DNA of 54,093 nucleotides from Flavobacteriaceae bacterium (GCA_002691645.1 NZIP01000032.1:1-54093), one strand, 5' to 3'. Positions 34,575-44,603 are shown, counted from the stretch's first letter. The notes: generated from the letters alone by a model not told the origin. Numbers and translations: made by a program.

Positions 34575-35414
34575 TTAACAATACCAATATAAAAACTGAG
34601 CGACCGCAGCTAATACTTCACCCTCTTTCGCTCGAGAAGATAAAAATAGAACGATTCTGCTATAAGAATAGCCTTCGGCCATATCTGCCACCAAATCATC
34701 TTGACCATCGCCGTCGATGTCTCCTTGATACATCACCTTATAATTTGCTTCTAGAGACACGCGCTCTTGGTTGAGTAAGCTTTGTTGTATGCTATCATTA
34801 CCTATGGTTTTAAATGCGGTCCACTTTACAAATGACGACACCTTGTTGTATTGACCATCAACAGGTGGTCCTGTTTGAAAATCGAAACTTACGGTGTTGG
34901 GAGAAGCTTCCAATTGCTCATTATTCAATCCTGAAACCAAAAATAAAGGTGTTATACCTTTATGCTCACCTGATAATTCTGCAAAAATATCGTCACCACA
35001 ATCTTGCATTTCTTCAACTCCAAATTCAAGTTTTACCTCTTGTTTTTCAAGAACACCATTAATGACATAATAAGCAGTCCACTCTTTGTCTTTAAATGAA
35101 GATGGCATTTCTTCTTCTTCAGCATAAGAGCCCAATTGAAATATGCTTATCTCAGATGAGACCTCATTATAATGCTGTTCGCCCACTGAATCATCCGCAG
35201 GGATAGACTCCGATTCAGTCGTGTCTGTTTCAGAAACCTCAACTTCTTCTATTGTGATTTGAGCATCGGCTTCGGTGGTGTCGATTTGAATTTCAGCGCT
35301 GTTGCTTTCTATTGCTGGAGTAATTTCAGTTGTATTGGGTTGACTAGCTTTTTCTTTCTTTGGTCCACAGGCGATTAGTAAGAAAAAAATTAAAATAAAT
35401 GGGATGCTTCTCAT
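34575..35414 (-). CDS. Lipoprotein, paralog of the next gene
   Basis: 279 residues. Lipoprotein signal with C16 (LLIAC), then a Thr/Glu-rich spacer (about 20-80) and a beta-rich domain of unknown type. Near the end it has a single DGDGQDDL calcium-type loop, then YSYSRIVLFLSS, and the protein stops on a cysteine (YWYC). The neighbour at 35426-36259 has the same layout (DGDGLNDL, YSYSLTVLFLSS, final Cys), so the two are tandem paralogs 11 bp apart. No function known. Confidence 0.65.
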   Translation of the reverse strand: MRSIPFILIFFLLIACGPKKEKASQPNTTEITPAIESNSAEIQIDTTEADAQITIEEVEVSETDTTESESIPADDSVGEQHYNEVSSEISIFQLGSYAEEEEMPSSFKDKEWTAYYVINGVLEKQEVKLEFGVEEMQDCGDDIFAELSGEHKGITPLFLVSGLNNEQLEASPNTVSFDFQTGPPVDGQYNKVSSFVKWTAFKTIGNDSIQQSLLNQERVSLEANYKVMYQGDIDGDGQDDLVADMAEGYSYSRIVLFLSSRAKEGEVLAAVAQFLYWYC

Positions 35415-35425
35415 GATATAAAAAA

Positions 35426-36259
35426 TTAACAGCCAAAGTCTTGCAATGCAGCAACTGCTTTTACTGCATTTGAAGGCTCCGCCAATGATGATAAAAATAA
35501 TACAGTGAGACTGTAGGAATATTTAGAAGCAACCGATGCATATAGGTCATTGAGACCGTCTCCATCGATGTCTGCTTCAAGGATAGGATTTATTACTGGA
35601 TCGTCTAAAAATCCATTTAACTTTAAAAGTTGTTGACCAATTGTGTCTTGATTTACAATTTTATAGGCCTTCCAGTCGAAGTCGTAATAATTGAGTTTAT
35701 ACCCCTGGTCATTTGTCTTTTGATTGGTCTCTGACTTTAAGGTGTAATACAATCGATCTTTAGATGGCTCGACATCATTAAATGTCAAACCAGATAAATA
35801 GACTATTGGTTTTAGATTTAAAAGCTCTTGTTGGTATTGCGCATCGAGCAGAACCTGCATTTTGTATTTTGGGTCACACTCTTCAAAGAAAGGATCCACT
35901 TCAGTTTCAAGCATTTCGAAACGCACTGGAATGCGCAAAATAGAGCCCTCACTGTTCAAATAAATGGCGGTCCAACTTTTCTCAAGATGCTGCAGCGCCT
36001 GTTCTTTAGTATAGTATCCACCCATATCATACATGCCTATGGCCGTTTCAATCCCCAAATAATCTTCACCGTAAATGTCGCGCTCTATTTCTTGTTCAGG
36101 TGTAGCACTTGACTCTTGTTTGGTTTGAATTTCAACTGTATTTAGGGTGTCACTTTGAAGTTCAACAGCTTCTTGAGTTGCTGGATTATTTTTGCTCTCA
36201 GGCACCCCTTTACACTTAATAAACAGCGTAGCGCAAAATAATAATCCAAGAGCTCTCAT
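35426..36259 (-). CDS. Lipoprotein-like secreted protein, paralog of the following gene
   Basis: 277 residues. A hydrophobic N-terminus ends at C16, but the residue before it is lysine (FIKC), an atypical lipobox, so lipidation is uncertain. A polar linker (20-80) and the shared domain follow: YDMGGYYTKEQA, an EKSWTAIYLN block (compare KEWTAYYVIN in the paralog), the DGDGLNDL loop and a terminal LQDFGC. First of the two-gene unit; a gap of 116 bp separates it from hflX. Confidence 0.6.
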   Translation of the reverse strand: MRALGLLFCATLFIKCKGVPESKNNPATQEAVELQSDTLNTVEIQTKQESSATPEQEIERDIYGEDYLGIETAIGMYDMGGYYTKEQALQHLEKSWTAIYLNSEGSILRIPVRFEMLETEVDPFFEECDPKYKMQVLLDAQYQQELLNLKPIVYLSGLTFNDVEPSKDRLYYTLKSETNQKTNDQGYKLNYYDFDWKAYKIVNQDTIGQQLLKLNGFLDDPVINPILEADIDGDGLNDLYASVASKYSYSLTVLFLSSLAEPSNAVKAVAALQDFGC

Positions 36260-36375
36260 TGTTTTGTATTTTATGTAAACTTAAAACAATCTTTTTAAGA
36301 ACAAGATTGCAGCACAATTAAATTAATCGAGGTGAAAACCTATGATTCAAATCGTACTTTTGTGCCCAGTTCGTT

Positions 36376-37602
36376 ATGATAGAAAAGAAAAATCACGTTT
36401 TTGAAAAATCAGTTCTTGTTGGAATTATCAACAAGTCTCAAAACTTGGAGAAGGTCAATGAGTATCTCGACGAGTTAGAATTTCTCACCTACACTTCCGG
36501 AGGCGAGGTTTTCAAACGTTTTGTGCAACGCATGGATGTTCCAAATCCCAAAACGTTTATCGGAAGTGGTAAGATGGAAGAAGTGGTTGCCTACGTTAAA
36601 TCTAACGAGATCAGTTCTGTTATTTTTGATGACGAACTCACCCCTGCCCAACAAAAAAACATTGAAAAAGCCCTCAAATGCAAGATTCTTGATCGCACAG
36701 GATTGATCTTGGATATTTTCGCACAACGTGCACAAACGAGCTATGCGAGAACCCAAGTGGAATTGGCCCAATACGAATACCTTTTACCGCGCTTAGCAGG
36801 CCTTTGGACACACCTTGAACGACAAAGAGGTGGTATTGGAATGCGAGGTCCTGGAGAAACAGAAATTGAAACTGACCGCCGTATTGTTCGCGACCGAATA
36901 GCCCTTCTCAAGAAAAAGCTCTTAAAAATCGACAAGCAAATGGAAACCCAGCGCAGTAATAGAGGCGCCTTGGTTCGAGTTGCCCTTGTTGGATACACCA
37001 ATGTCGGAAAATCTACACTGATGAATGTCATTAGTAAAAGTGAGGTCTTTGCAGAAAATAAGCTCTTTGCCACTTTAGATACCACCGTTCGAAAAGTGGT
37101 CTTGGGAAATCTTCCTTTTCTTTTAAGCGATACCGTAGGGTTTATACGTAAACTTCCAACTCAACTGGTCGAGAGTTTTAAAAGCACCTTAGATGAGGTA
37201 CGAGAAGCAGATTTACTGCTGCACATTGTTGATATTTCTCATGCCAATTTTGAAGATCACATCGCCTCGGTGGAAAAAATCCTTGAAGAAATCAAATGCA
37301 GTGATAAACCCACCATTATCGTATTCAATAAAATAGATCAATACACGGCTGAGCCATACGACGAGGAAGATCTAACTACGGCCTATGAACCAAAGCATTT
37401 CAGTCTTGAAGAATGGAAAAAAACGTGGTTTAATCAAGTGGGCGATCGCGTTTTATTTATTTCAGCTATTGAAAAAGAAAACTTGGAAGAGTTTCGAAAA
37501 AGAGTGTACTCTGAAGTACGAAAAATACACGTAACCCGATTTCCTTATAACAACTTTTTGTACCCCGAACATTTGGATCAATACGGACCCTTAGGTGATT
37601 AA
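36376..37602 (+). CDS. hflX: GTPase HflX
   Basis: 408 residues. The N-terminal HflX domain (about 10-195) contains SGGEVFKRFVQRMDVPNPKTFIGSGK-type sequence and GGIGMRGPGETEIETDRR. The G domain follows with G1 GYTNVGKSTL, G3 DTVGF and G4 NKID. HflX binds the 50S subunit and splits stalled ribosomes under stress. Its stop is 1 bp from the convergent DUF3078 gene. A possible TAnnTTTG box (TACTTTTG) lies at 36355-36362, but no TTG is properly spaced. Confidence 0.95.
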   Translation: MIEKKNHVFEKSVLVGIINKSQNLEKVNEYLDELEFLTYTSGGEVFKRFVQRMDVPNPKTFIGSGKMEEVVAYVKSNEISSVIFDDELTPAQQKNIEKALKCKILDRTGLILDIFAQRAQTSYARTQVELAQYEYLLPRLAGLWTHLERQRGGIGMRGPGETEIETDRRIVRDRIALLKKKLLKIDKQMETQRSNRGALVRVALVGYTNVGKSTLMNVISKSEVFAENKLFATLDTTVRKVVLGNLPFLLSDTVGFIRKLPTQLVESFKSTLDEVREADLLLHIVDISHANFEDHIASVEKILEEIKCSDKPTIIVFNKIDQYTAEPYDEEDLTTAYEPKHFSLEEWKKTWFNQVGDRVLFISAIEKENLEEFRKRVYSEVRKIHVTRFPYNNFLYPEHLDQYGPLGD

Positions 37603-37603
37603 A

Positions 37604-38557
37604 TTATTTACTTAGGGCATAACTCAGCCCAAAGGTCCAATAGGATTGAACTCTGTTGCCAACGCTTTCTAAGGTTGCTTCTTCATCGTTCAATACCCTT
37701 TTGAAATAATTCAATACTTCTTGTCTGTTTGACCTAAAACCAAAGTCTAGACCAATACCCAATGTTTTCCAAAGCGAATAGTTTAAGGAACTACTAAAGT
37801 TTAGGTTGCTCAAAAATCGATTTTTATAACTCTGAAAGGCAGAAAAAGCGCTCTTGGTTTGTATACCCATCCATTTAGTTGAAAACTCTACTGCGTATTT
37901 CGCACCTAAGGAAGAAGCAAAGTCTGAATCGTTTTTCTGAAAGACAAAGTTTCCATTGATGGGGTGAATCACCACCACAAAATTCTTATACGGGGTAAGT
38001 GTTATTCCAAAACCAGAATCAAGATAACCCGGGTTATTGAAGTTATTGATAAGCGTGCTTCTAAATTCTGTAAAAAAAGATCCCGCTATGGTTTTATTGT
38101 ATTTAATCCCGAAAAGAGAAGAGGCGTTGAAAATGTCATTGGTTTGTTGGTAATCTGCAATATCATCGGGATTGTCTCTATGGTCAATTTTAACCCAATT
38201 CAAATTAATCTTAGCTGAATTTCTCAAAAAGTACTTGTCGTTCTTTTTGTTGGCATAAAGGTTAAAGCTGAATCCGATATTTGAAGAGCGGTTTGATGGA
38301 ATTTTTTGTGCCAGCCAATTATTAAATCCTGAAAAACTCGTTCCAAGTGTTCCAAAGGCTCCCCTTTCCCATTGAAAAATACTGTCGTGTTTTTCAACCT
38401 TAATCACAGAGTCTAAATCTTTCTGTAAGCTACTTACTCTTTTTTCGATTTGAGCAATTGAATCTTTTTTCTTTTGAATAGCAGACTTTAACTCTTCTAT
38501 ACTTTGACCATAGGCAAGACTAACACCCAATAAAACGAATGCTAAAAATTTTCTCAT
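37604..38557 (-). CDS. DUF3078 family outer-membrane-type protein
   Basis: 317 residues from the ATG at 38557, which shares one base with the stop of the DUF2480 gene; an in-frame start at 38587 would overlap that gene. Signal peptide 1-18 (ending AYGQ), a short coiled coil (about 20-55, IEELKSAIQKKKDSI with repeated SIAQIEKRVSSL) and then alternating amphipathic strands of a small beta-barrel with an aromatic C-terminal strand. Matches DUF3078 of Bacteroidota. Last gene of the suf transcription unit. Confidence 0.75.
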   Translation of the reverse strand: MRKFLAFVLLGVSLAYGQSIEELKSAIQKKKDSIAQIEKRVSSLQKDLDSVIKVEKHDSIFQWERGAFGTLGTSFSGFNNWLAQKIPSNRSSNIGFSFNLYANKKNDKYFLRNSAKINLNWVKIDHRDNPDDIADYQQTNDIFNASSLFGIKYNKTIAGSFFTEFRSTLINNFNNPGYLDSGFGITLTPYKNFVVVIHPINGNFVFQKNDSDFASSLGAKYAVEFSTKWMGIQTKSAFSAFQSYKNRFLSNLNFSSSLNYSLWKTLGIGLDFGFRSNRQEVLNYFKRVLNDEEATLESVGNRVQSYWTFGLSYALSK

Positions 38558-39066
38558 TAACGTTTGTATAAAGGCACTGCAGAACAAGCTTCTCCGTACA
38601 TAATTTTTTTTGCGACCACCTGAAGCTTTCCCATGGCGTGAATATAAGCGGATTCAGGAACTTCTTTTTTTGAGCATCCTTTAAGGATTATCGCTTTATC
38701 TCGGTATTGTTCAAAATTAATACCAATTAGTATATTGTCGTAGAACGACGATATAAGCGCTGTTTTAGAACCAAAAATAAAATGCGTGCATTGCGCATTT
38801 AAATAAGAAGAAAGTAAGGCTTTAGCCCAAATCGGAATGATGGCATCGGTACTACAATGTATACTGACAAGACTATTGTTATAGACTTCCCAATTGAATT
38901 CCTCTAAGGCTTTTCGAAATTCTTTTTCTCTGAGCACAAAACCCTGGTCGAGAAAATCAGCAAAGTCTAATTCTAAAATAGGGTTGTCAGGATAGTAATC
39001 TTCGAGATCGAAAACGACAAGTGCGCTTTGGGCTACGCGGTTTACAATTTGGTCAGATTTAGACAT
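38557..39066 (-). CDS. DUF2480 family protein
   Basis: 169 residues. It matches DUF2480: an N-terminal NRVAQSALVVFDLEDYYP block, the central LDQGFVLREKEFR region, and a C-terminal GCSKKEVPESAYI with the basic KIMYGEACSAVPLYKR. The family is found in Bacteroidota next to suf genes. Function is unproven; a role in Fe-S assembly is inferred from position. C-terminal cysteines (GCSKK, EACS) could be ligands. Gap of 11 bp from the sufT-like gene. Confidence 0.8.
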   Translation of the reverse strand: MSKSDQIVNRVAQSALVVFDLEDYYPDNPILELDFADFLDQGFVLREKEFRKALEEFNWEVYNNSLVSIHCSTDAIIPIWAKALLSSYLNAQCTHFIFGSKTALISSFYDNILIGINFEQYRDKAIILKGCSKKEVPESAYIHAMGKLQVVAKKIMYGEACSAVPLYKR

Positions 39067-39077
39067 CTTGATTGTAA

Positions 39078-39401
39078 TTAAAGCATTCCCAATTCTAATT
39101 TTGCTTCTTCACTCATCAGCTCTTGAGTCCAAGGAGGGTCAAAGGTAATCTCGACTTCTACGTCTTTGATCTCATCAATGGATTTAACCTTTTCTTTTAC
39201 CTCTAAGGGCAAAGACTCGGCTACCGGACAATTTGGCGAAGTAAGAGTCATTAAAATTTTGACGTCGTAATCTTCATTCACCATAACATCATAAATCAAG
39301 CCTAATTCATAAATATCTACTGGAATTTCAGGATCAAAAATGCCCTTTATAACCTTCACAATTTGTTCTCCGAGTTGCTCGGTATTTATTTCTGTGCTCA
39401 T
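39078..39401 (-). CDS. SufT-like DUF59/MIP18 family Fe-S assembly protein
   Basis: 107 residues. DUF59 domain with the DPEIPVDIYELGLIYDV block, then LTSPNCPVAESLP containing the conserved cysteine, and IDPPWTQELMSEEAKLELGML-type C-terminus. SufT/MIP18 family proteins help mature Fe-S proteins. The start overlaps the sufE stop by 4 bp. Confidence 0.85.
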   Translation of the reverse strand: MSTEINTEQLGEQIVKVIKGIFDPEIPVDIYELGLIYDVMVNEDYDVKILMTLTSPNCPVAESLPLEVKEKVKSIDEIKDVEVEITFDPPWTQELMSEEAKLELGML

Positions 39402-39829
39402 GATTCTTTTATTTGTGTCTGAAAAGCCAGTGCGTAGAGTTTAATCTGTTTGATCATGCTCACCAGCCCGTTTGCTCGAGTGGGAGATAAATGTTCTTTT
39501 AAACCTATTTCATCAATGAAGCCCGTTTCAGCGTTCATAATATCAGAAGGATGCTGATTGCTAAAAGCTCTGATCAAAATAGCGATAATTCCTTTGGTAA
39601 TAATGGCGTCACTATCCGCAGTAAAGACCAGCTTGTCTTCGTTGAGTTCAGCATAAACCCAAACTTTACTCTGACAGCCTTTAATGATGTATTCATCAGT
39701 TTTATAGGCCTGGTCAATTAGCGGAAGACTTCTTCCAAGATCAATCATGTATTCATAGCGTTCCATCCAATCTTCGAATTGCATGAACTCATCCTTTATC
39801 TCTTCTTGTATGTCTTTGATACTGCTCAT
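39398..39829 (-). CDS. sufE: Sulfur-acceptor protein SufE
   Basis: 143 residues. The sulfur-accepting cysteine lies in IIKGCQSKVWVY, followed by SDAIITKGIIAIL and the C-terminal GLKEHLSPTRANGL. It takes persulfide sulfur from SufS and passes it to the SufBCD scaffold. Its start shares one base with the sufS stop. Confidence 0.93.
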   Translation of the reverse strand: MSSIKDIQEEIKDEFMQFEDWMERYEYMIDLGRSLPLIDQAYKTDEYIIKGCQSKVWVYAELNEDKLVFTADSDAIITKGIIAILIRAFSNQHPSDIMNAETGFIDEIGLKEHLSPTRANGLVSMIKQIKLYALAFQTQIKES

Positions 39830-41055
39830 TACAACAACATGCTTAAGGCTCTTTTCAAGGATTCAATTAAACGGTCTATTTCTTCGAAGGTATTATAAAA
39901 ACTAAAACTAGCCCTTATTGTTCCTGGAATTTGATAGAAATCCATTATAGGTTGTGCACAGTGGTGTCCTGTTCGCACAGCAATGCCCATTTTATCTAAA
40001 ATACTTCCGATATCATAGGGGTGTGCTCCTTCGACCACAAAAGAAATCACGGCTGTTTTATGCGCAACGTCACCTATGATGCGGAGCTCTGAAATTTCTT
40101 TTAAACGCGTTGTGGCGTAAGTCAAAAGTTCGTTTTCGTACTCGGCTATATTTTTAATCCCTATCGCGTTCATATAATCTAGCGCTGCTCCGAAAGCAAT
40201 TCCGCCACAAATATTGGGTGTTCCTGCTTCGAATTTGTGAGGAAGACCAGCATAAGTGGTTTTCTCGAAAGAAACCTCGGCAATCATTTCGCCGCCTCCC
40301 TGATAAGGTGGTAATTTATTGAGCCATTCTTCTTTTGCATAAAGCACTCCTACTCCTGTAGGACCGCACATTTTGTGTGCGCTAACCACATAGAAGTCTA
40401 CATCTAATTCTTGTACGTCGGCCTGAATATGCGGTGCTGCTTGTGCGCCATCAATCAATACTGCCGCCCCTACGCTGTGGCCTTTTTCAATGAGCTCTGA
40501 AATAGGATTAATCACCCCTAGTGCATTAGAGACATGGTTGCAAAATATAAGTTTGGTCTTTTCGCTCAGCATCTCATCGAAGGCCTTCATGTCTAGAATT
40601 CCCGATTGAAGCATGGGTATGACTTTCAAGACTGCACCGGTCTGTTCACAAAGCATTTGCCAAGGAACAATATTAGAATGGTGTTCTAAGGCTGATACAA
40701 TAAGTTCATCTCCAGTTTTGATGAAATTCTTAAATCCAGAAGCCACTAAATTAATGGCATGTGTTGTTCCAGAAGTAAAAATTACTTCATGAGGATGAGC
40801 GGCATTAAAATGCGCTTGGATTTTTTTTCGAGACTGCTCATAAGCATCCGTAGCCTCATTAGATAGCGTATGAACCCCTCGGTGTATGTTCGAATTGTAA
40901 GTGGCGTAATAATTTGATATAGCCTCTATAACCTGTTTAGGTGTTTGGCCCGTCGCTGCATTATCAAAATATACCAATGGGTACTTTCCAATCTTTCTCT
41001 CAAGAATAGGAAAGTCTTTACGGTATTTTTCAACTGGAAAATCATTTTTATACAT
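39829..41055 (-). CDS. sufS: Cysteine desulfurase SufS
   Basis: 408 residues. PLP lysine K228 (VSAHKMCGPTG), persulfide-forming cysteine C366 (RTGHHCAQP), and ALEHHSNIVPW typical of the group II desulfurases (NifS/SufS type). It mobilises sulfur from L-cysteine. It lies 11 bp after sufD. The SufS-type active-site loop contrasts with the aminotransferase at 2163-3404, which lacks it. Confidence 0.95.
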   Translation of the reverse strand: MYKNDFPVEKYRKDFPILERKIGKYPLVYFDNAATGQTPKQVIEAISNYYATYNSNIHRGVHTLSNEATDAYEQSRKKIQAHFNAAHPHEVIFTSGTTHAINLVASGFKNFIKTGDELIVSALEHHSNIVPWQMLCEQTGAVLKVIPMLQSGILDMKAFDEMLSEKTKLIFCNHVSNALGVINPISELIEKGHSVGAAVLIDGAQAAPHIQADVQELDVDFYVVSAHKMCGPTGVGVLYAKEEWLNKLPPYQGGGEMIAEVSFEKTTYAGLPHKFEAGTPNICGGIAFGAALDYMNAIGIKNIAEYENELLTYATTRLKEISELRIIGDVAHKTAVISFVVEGAHPYDIGSILDKMGIAVRTGHHCAQPIMDFYQIPGTIRASFSFYNTFEEIDRLIESLKRALSMLL

Positions 41056-41066
41056 GTAGTTATGTG

Positions 41067-42383
41067 CTAAAATTCAAAACCGAGACGTACTCCTAATTTG
41101 TCAGCAATTTGCTCTTTTACTCTTTTTTGCACGGCTTCAATTTTAACGCTTTCTAAAACATCATTTGCAAAGGCATACATCAAAAGTGCCTCAGCTTCTT
41201 TTTTAGGTATTCCTCTTGATTGAAGATAGAAAAGTGCGCTTCGGTCTAATTGTCCGATGGTACATCCGTGTGAACACTTGACATCATCTGCAAAAATCTC
41301 TAATTGCGGTTTGGTGTTCACCGTCGCCTTGTCGTCTACAATTAAATTGTTGTTTTGCTGAAAAGCATTGGTTTTTTGAGCGATTTTATCGACAATAATC
41401 TTTCCGTTAAACACCCCTGTTGATCGCCCTGAGAAAATGCCTTTATAATCTTGATGGCTTTCGCAATTAGGTTCGGCGTGATGCACTAAGGTGTAGTGAT
41501 CAACGTGCTGAGTGTCTTCAATAATGGTTGTTCCTTTTAAAACGGAGTCGATGTACGACCCTTTTTGATAGAAATTAAGATTGTTGCGCACCAACTTTCC
41601 TCCGAATGAAAAGGTGTGAACTCGCACTAAACTTTTTTCGTGTTGTTCTATAAAGGTGTTATCTATTAAAGAACTTGTCTTTGTGTCCATTTGAAGTTTG
41701 TATAGGTCAACTCTCGCGCTCTTGTGTGCAAAAATTTCAGTAACCACATTGGTCAAAACTTCATTTGTCGTAAGGTTTTGATGGCGCTCTATGATTTGAA
41801 CCTCAGCATTTTCTTCAACCACAATTAGGTTTCTGGGCTGAATCATAGATGCATTGTCTTGTGAAGTGGTCAAATAAATAATTTCAACCGGCTTTATAGG
41901 TGCTTTGCTCTTCGGAATATATATGTATGCCCCTTCTTTGATAAAAGCAGTGTTCAAGCGGCTTAGGGCATCTTTAGTGTCTGCGATTTTATCAAAATAA
42001 TTATCTATAACTCGCTTATACTTTTCTTTGGTAATGGCCGAACTCATCAAACAAATATCTACGCCATCATGTGTCGTCTCTGATAAAAACGAGCTGTATT
42101 CACCATTTACAAATACCAGCTTATAAGTGTCCATTTCATGAAGAAAGTACTTCTTGACGTTCTTATAATCTAAAACTTCACTTGGCTTTGGAATCAGGTT
42201 GTAGTTGGTCTTCTTCAAAGATTCTAAAGAAGTGTATTTCCAAGCCTCCATTTTCTTGGTGGGAAAGCCCTGTTGGTCAAACATCTTTAAAGCCTCAGCT
42301 CTTTTTTGATGCAAAGGTTTATTGACGTCAACGTTTTGCTCAAAAGCAATAAAGGACGAAAGTATATTTTCTTTTAACTCCAT
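41067..42383 (-). CDS. sufD: Fe-S cluster assembly protein SufD
   Basis: 438 residues. The SufB/SufD-family beta-helix core (about 150-400) has typical HHAEPNCESHQDYKGIFSGR and a C-terminal CSHGCTIGQLDRSALFYLQSRG. N-terminal helical region with KKMEAWKYTSL. It forms the SufBC2D scaffold. It lies 8 bp after sufC. Confidence 0.94.
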   Translation of the reverse strand: MELKENILSSFIAFEQNVDVNKPLHQKRAEALKMFDQQGFPTKKMEAWKYTSLESLKKTNYNLIPKPSEVLDYKNVKKYFLHEMDTYKLVFVNGEYSSFLSETTHDGVDICLMSSAITKEKYKRVIDNYFDKIADTKDALSRLNTAFIKEGAYIYIPKSKAPIKPVEIIYLTTSQDNASMIQPRNLIVVEENAEVQIIERHQNLTTNEVLTNVVTEIFAHKSARVDLYKLQMDTKTSSLIDNTFIEQHEKSLVRVHTFSFGGKLVRNNLNFYQKGSYIDSVLKGTTIIEDTQHVDHYTLVHHAEPNCESHQDYKGIFSGRSTGVFNGKIIVDKIAQKTNAFQQNNNLIVDDKATVNTKPQLEIFADDVKCSHGCTIGQLDRSALFYLQSRGIPKKEAEALLMYAFANDVLESVKIEAVQKRVKEQIADKLGVRLGFEF

Positions 42384-42391
42384 GCTTGAAT

Positions 42392-43132
42392 TTATGCTTT
42401 AATCCAATCGTAACCTTTGTCTTCTAGCTGTAAGGCTAGCTCTTTTGTTCCCGATTTTACAATTCTACCCTCATATAAAACATGAACATAATCAGGTTCG
42501 ATGTAGTCTAATAATCGCTGGTAATGCGTAATAACAACTGTTGCATTTTCAGCGCTTCTCAATTTGTTGACTCCATTAGCAACAATGCGCAAGGCATCGA
42601 TGTCTAAACCTGAATCTGTCTCGTCTAATATTGCCAATTTAGGCTCGAGCATAGCTAATTGAAAAATTTCATTGCGCTTTTTCTCTCCACCGGAAAAGCC
42701 TTCATTTAAGCTTCTAGATAAAAACTTTCTATCGATTTCTAGCAGGCTAGACTTCTCTCTAATTTTTGCGAGCATTTCGCTAGCTGGCATTTCTTCGAGC
42801 TCTTTAGCTTTTCGAGATTCATTAATGGCCGTCTTGATAAAGTTGGTCACCGATACTCCTGGAATTTCAACAGGATACTGAAAAGATAAAAATAAGCCCA
42901 TATGAGCTCGCTCTTCTGGTGCCATCTCGATAATGTCTTCTCCTTCAAAGCTGATAGACCCTTCTGTTACTTCGTAATCTTCTTTTCCGGCAACAACCGA
43001 AGCTAATGTGCTTTTACCTGATCCATTTGGCCCCATGATCGCATGAACTTCTCCGGGTTTTACCTCTAGGTTTATCCCCCTTAAAATATCTTTACCGTCA
43101 ATTGACGCGTGTAAATTCTCAATTTTTAGCAT
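42392..43132 (-). CDS. sufC: Fe-S cluster assembly ATPase SufC
   Basis: 246 residues, an ABC-type ATPase. Walker A GPNGSGKST (about 35-43), signature FSGGEKKRNE, Walker B LAILDETDSGLD and the switch histidine in VITHYQRL. SufC powers the SufBCD complex. 17 bp separate it from sufB. Confidence 0.96.
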   Translation of the reverse strand: MLKIENLHASIDGKDILRGINLEVKPGEVHAIMGPNGSGKSTLASVVAGKEDYEVTEGSISFEGEDIIEMAPEERAHMGLFLSFQYPVEIPGVSVTNFIKTAINESRKAKELEEMPASEMLAKIREKSSLLEIDRKFLSRSLNEGFSGGEKKRNEIFQLAMLEPKLAILDETDSGLDIDALRIVANGVNKLRSAENATVVITHYQRLLDYIEPDYVHVLYEGRIVKSGTKELALQLEDKGYDWIKA

Positions 43133-43149
43133 GTGTATTTAGTGCTTGT

Positions 43150-44595
43150 TTATCCTACTGAGCCTTCAAGGCTTATTTCTAATAATTTTTGGGCTTCTAC
43201 TGCAAACTCCATCGGAAGTTTATTGAGTACTTCTTTGCTAAAGCCGTTTACGATTAAGGCAATTGCTTTTTCAGTATCTATTCCCCTTTGATTGCAGTAA
43301 AAAATCTGATCTTCTCCGATTTTACTCGTTGTCGCTTCGTGTTCGATCTGAGCCGTTTTGTTTTTTGCCTCGATGTAAGGAAAGGTGTGCGCGCCACATT
43401 CATTTCCCATAAGAAGCGAGTCGCATTGTGAAAAGTTTCGAGCATTCTGAGCTCTTGCCCCAACCTGAACCAAACCTCGGTAAGAATTCTGAGATTTTCC
43501 AGCAGATATACCTTTAGAGATGATGGTGCTCTTGGTGTTCTTTCCTAAATGAACCATTTTGGTTCCAGTATCGGCTTGCTGAAAATTATTGGTTACAGCA
43601 ATGGAATAGAACTCGCCAATGGAATTGTCTCCTTTGAGTATGCATGAAGGATATTTCCATGTCACAGCTGAGCCTGTTTCGACCTGTGTCCAAGAAATTT
43701 TTGCGTTTTTTTCGCAAAGCCCTCTCTTAGTAACAAAATTGAAAACCCCTCCTTTACCTTCTTTGTCTCCTGGAAACCAATTTTGAACCGTGGAGTATTT
43801 GATCTCTGAACCGTCAAGGGCAATCAATTCTACTACTGCTGCATGAAGTTGATTTTCGTCTCTTGAAGGCGCTGTACATCCTTCTAGATAACTCACATAA
43901 CTGTCTTTGTCTGCGATAACCAAGGTGCGCTCAAATTGACCTGTTCCTGCTTGGTTTATTCTGAAATAAGTAGATAGCTCCATCGGACACTTCACCCCTT
44001 TGGGTATATAGCAAAAACTTCCATCTGAAAAGACTGCCGAATTAAGGGCGGCATAAAAATTGTCTTTTGGTGGCACTACCGTTCCTAAATATTTTTTAAC
44101 TAATTCCGGGTGCTCTTTGATAGCCTCAGATATAGAACAAAAAACAATTCCTTTTTCGGCTAAAGTCTCTTTAAAGGTTGTCGCAACAGAAACAGAATCC
44201 ATTACAACATCAACAGCGACTCCGGCTAACTTTTTTTGCTCATCAAGTGATATTCCCAATCGCTCAAAAGTTGAGAGTAATTCAGGATCAACTTCGTCTA
44301 AACTTTCGTATTTAGGTTTATTGTTTGGCGCTGAATAATAAGAAATGTCTTGAAAATCTGGTTTTTCATAAGTGACGTTAGGCCAGTCAGGTTCGGTCAT
44401 TTTTTTCCAAACCTCAAAGGCTTCAAGCCTCCAGTGCATCATCCAGTCTGGCTCTGACTTCTTCTTAGAAATCGCCATTACCGTTTCTCTACTGAGTCCT
44501 TTCGGAAGGGTGTCTGCTTCAATGTCAGTGTAAAACCCGTACTCGTATTCTTTGGTCTCTAACTCTTTTTTTAATTCTTCTTCTGTATAAGCCAT
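43150..44595 (-). CDS. sufB: Fe-S cluster assembly protein SufB
   Basis: 481 residues, full family length. It has the SufB marks [63 protein letters not shown], and a C-terminal [25 protein letters not shown]. SufB is the main scaffold subunit receiving sulfur. 8 bp after sufA. Confidence 0.96.
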   Translation of the reverse strand: MAYTEEELKKELETKEYEYGFYTDIEADTLPKGLSRETVMAISKKKSEPDWMMHWRLEAFEVWKKMTEPDWPNVTYEKPDFQDISYYSAPNNKPKYESLDEVDPELLSTFERLGISLDEQKKLAGVAVDVVMDSVSVATTFKETLAEKGIVFCSISEAIKEHPELVKKYLGTVVPPKDNFYAALNSAVFSDGSFCYIPKGVKCPMELSTYFRINQAGTGQFERTLVIADKDSYVSYLEGCTAPSRDENQLHAAVVELIALDGSEIKYSTVQNWFPGDKEGKGGVFNFVTKRGLCEKNAKISWTQVETGSAVTWKYPSCILKGDNSIGEFYSIAVTNNFQQADTGTKMVHLGKNTKSTIISKGISAGKSQNSYRGLVQVGARAQNARNFSQCDSLLMGNECGAHTFPYIEAKNKTAQIEHEATTSKIGEDQIFYCNQRGIDTEKAIALIVNGFSKEVLNKLPMEFAVEAQKLLEISLEGSVG

Positions 44596-44603
44596 TTTTT
44601 AGA

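Noticed and set aside
36287-36309. CAATCTT/AAGATTG inverted repeat upstream of hflX
   Set aside because: Seven-bp arms with a 9-nt loop in AT-rich DNA are expected by chance at this scale, and no T-tract follows.
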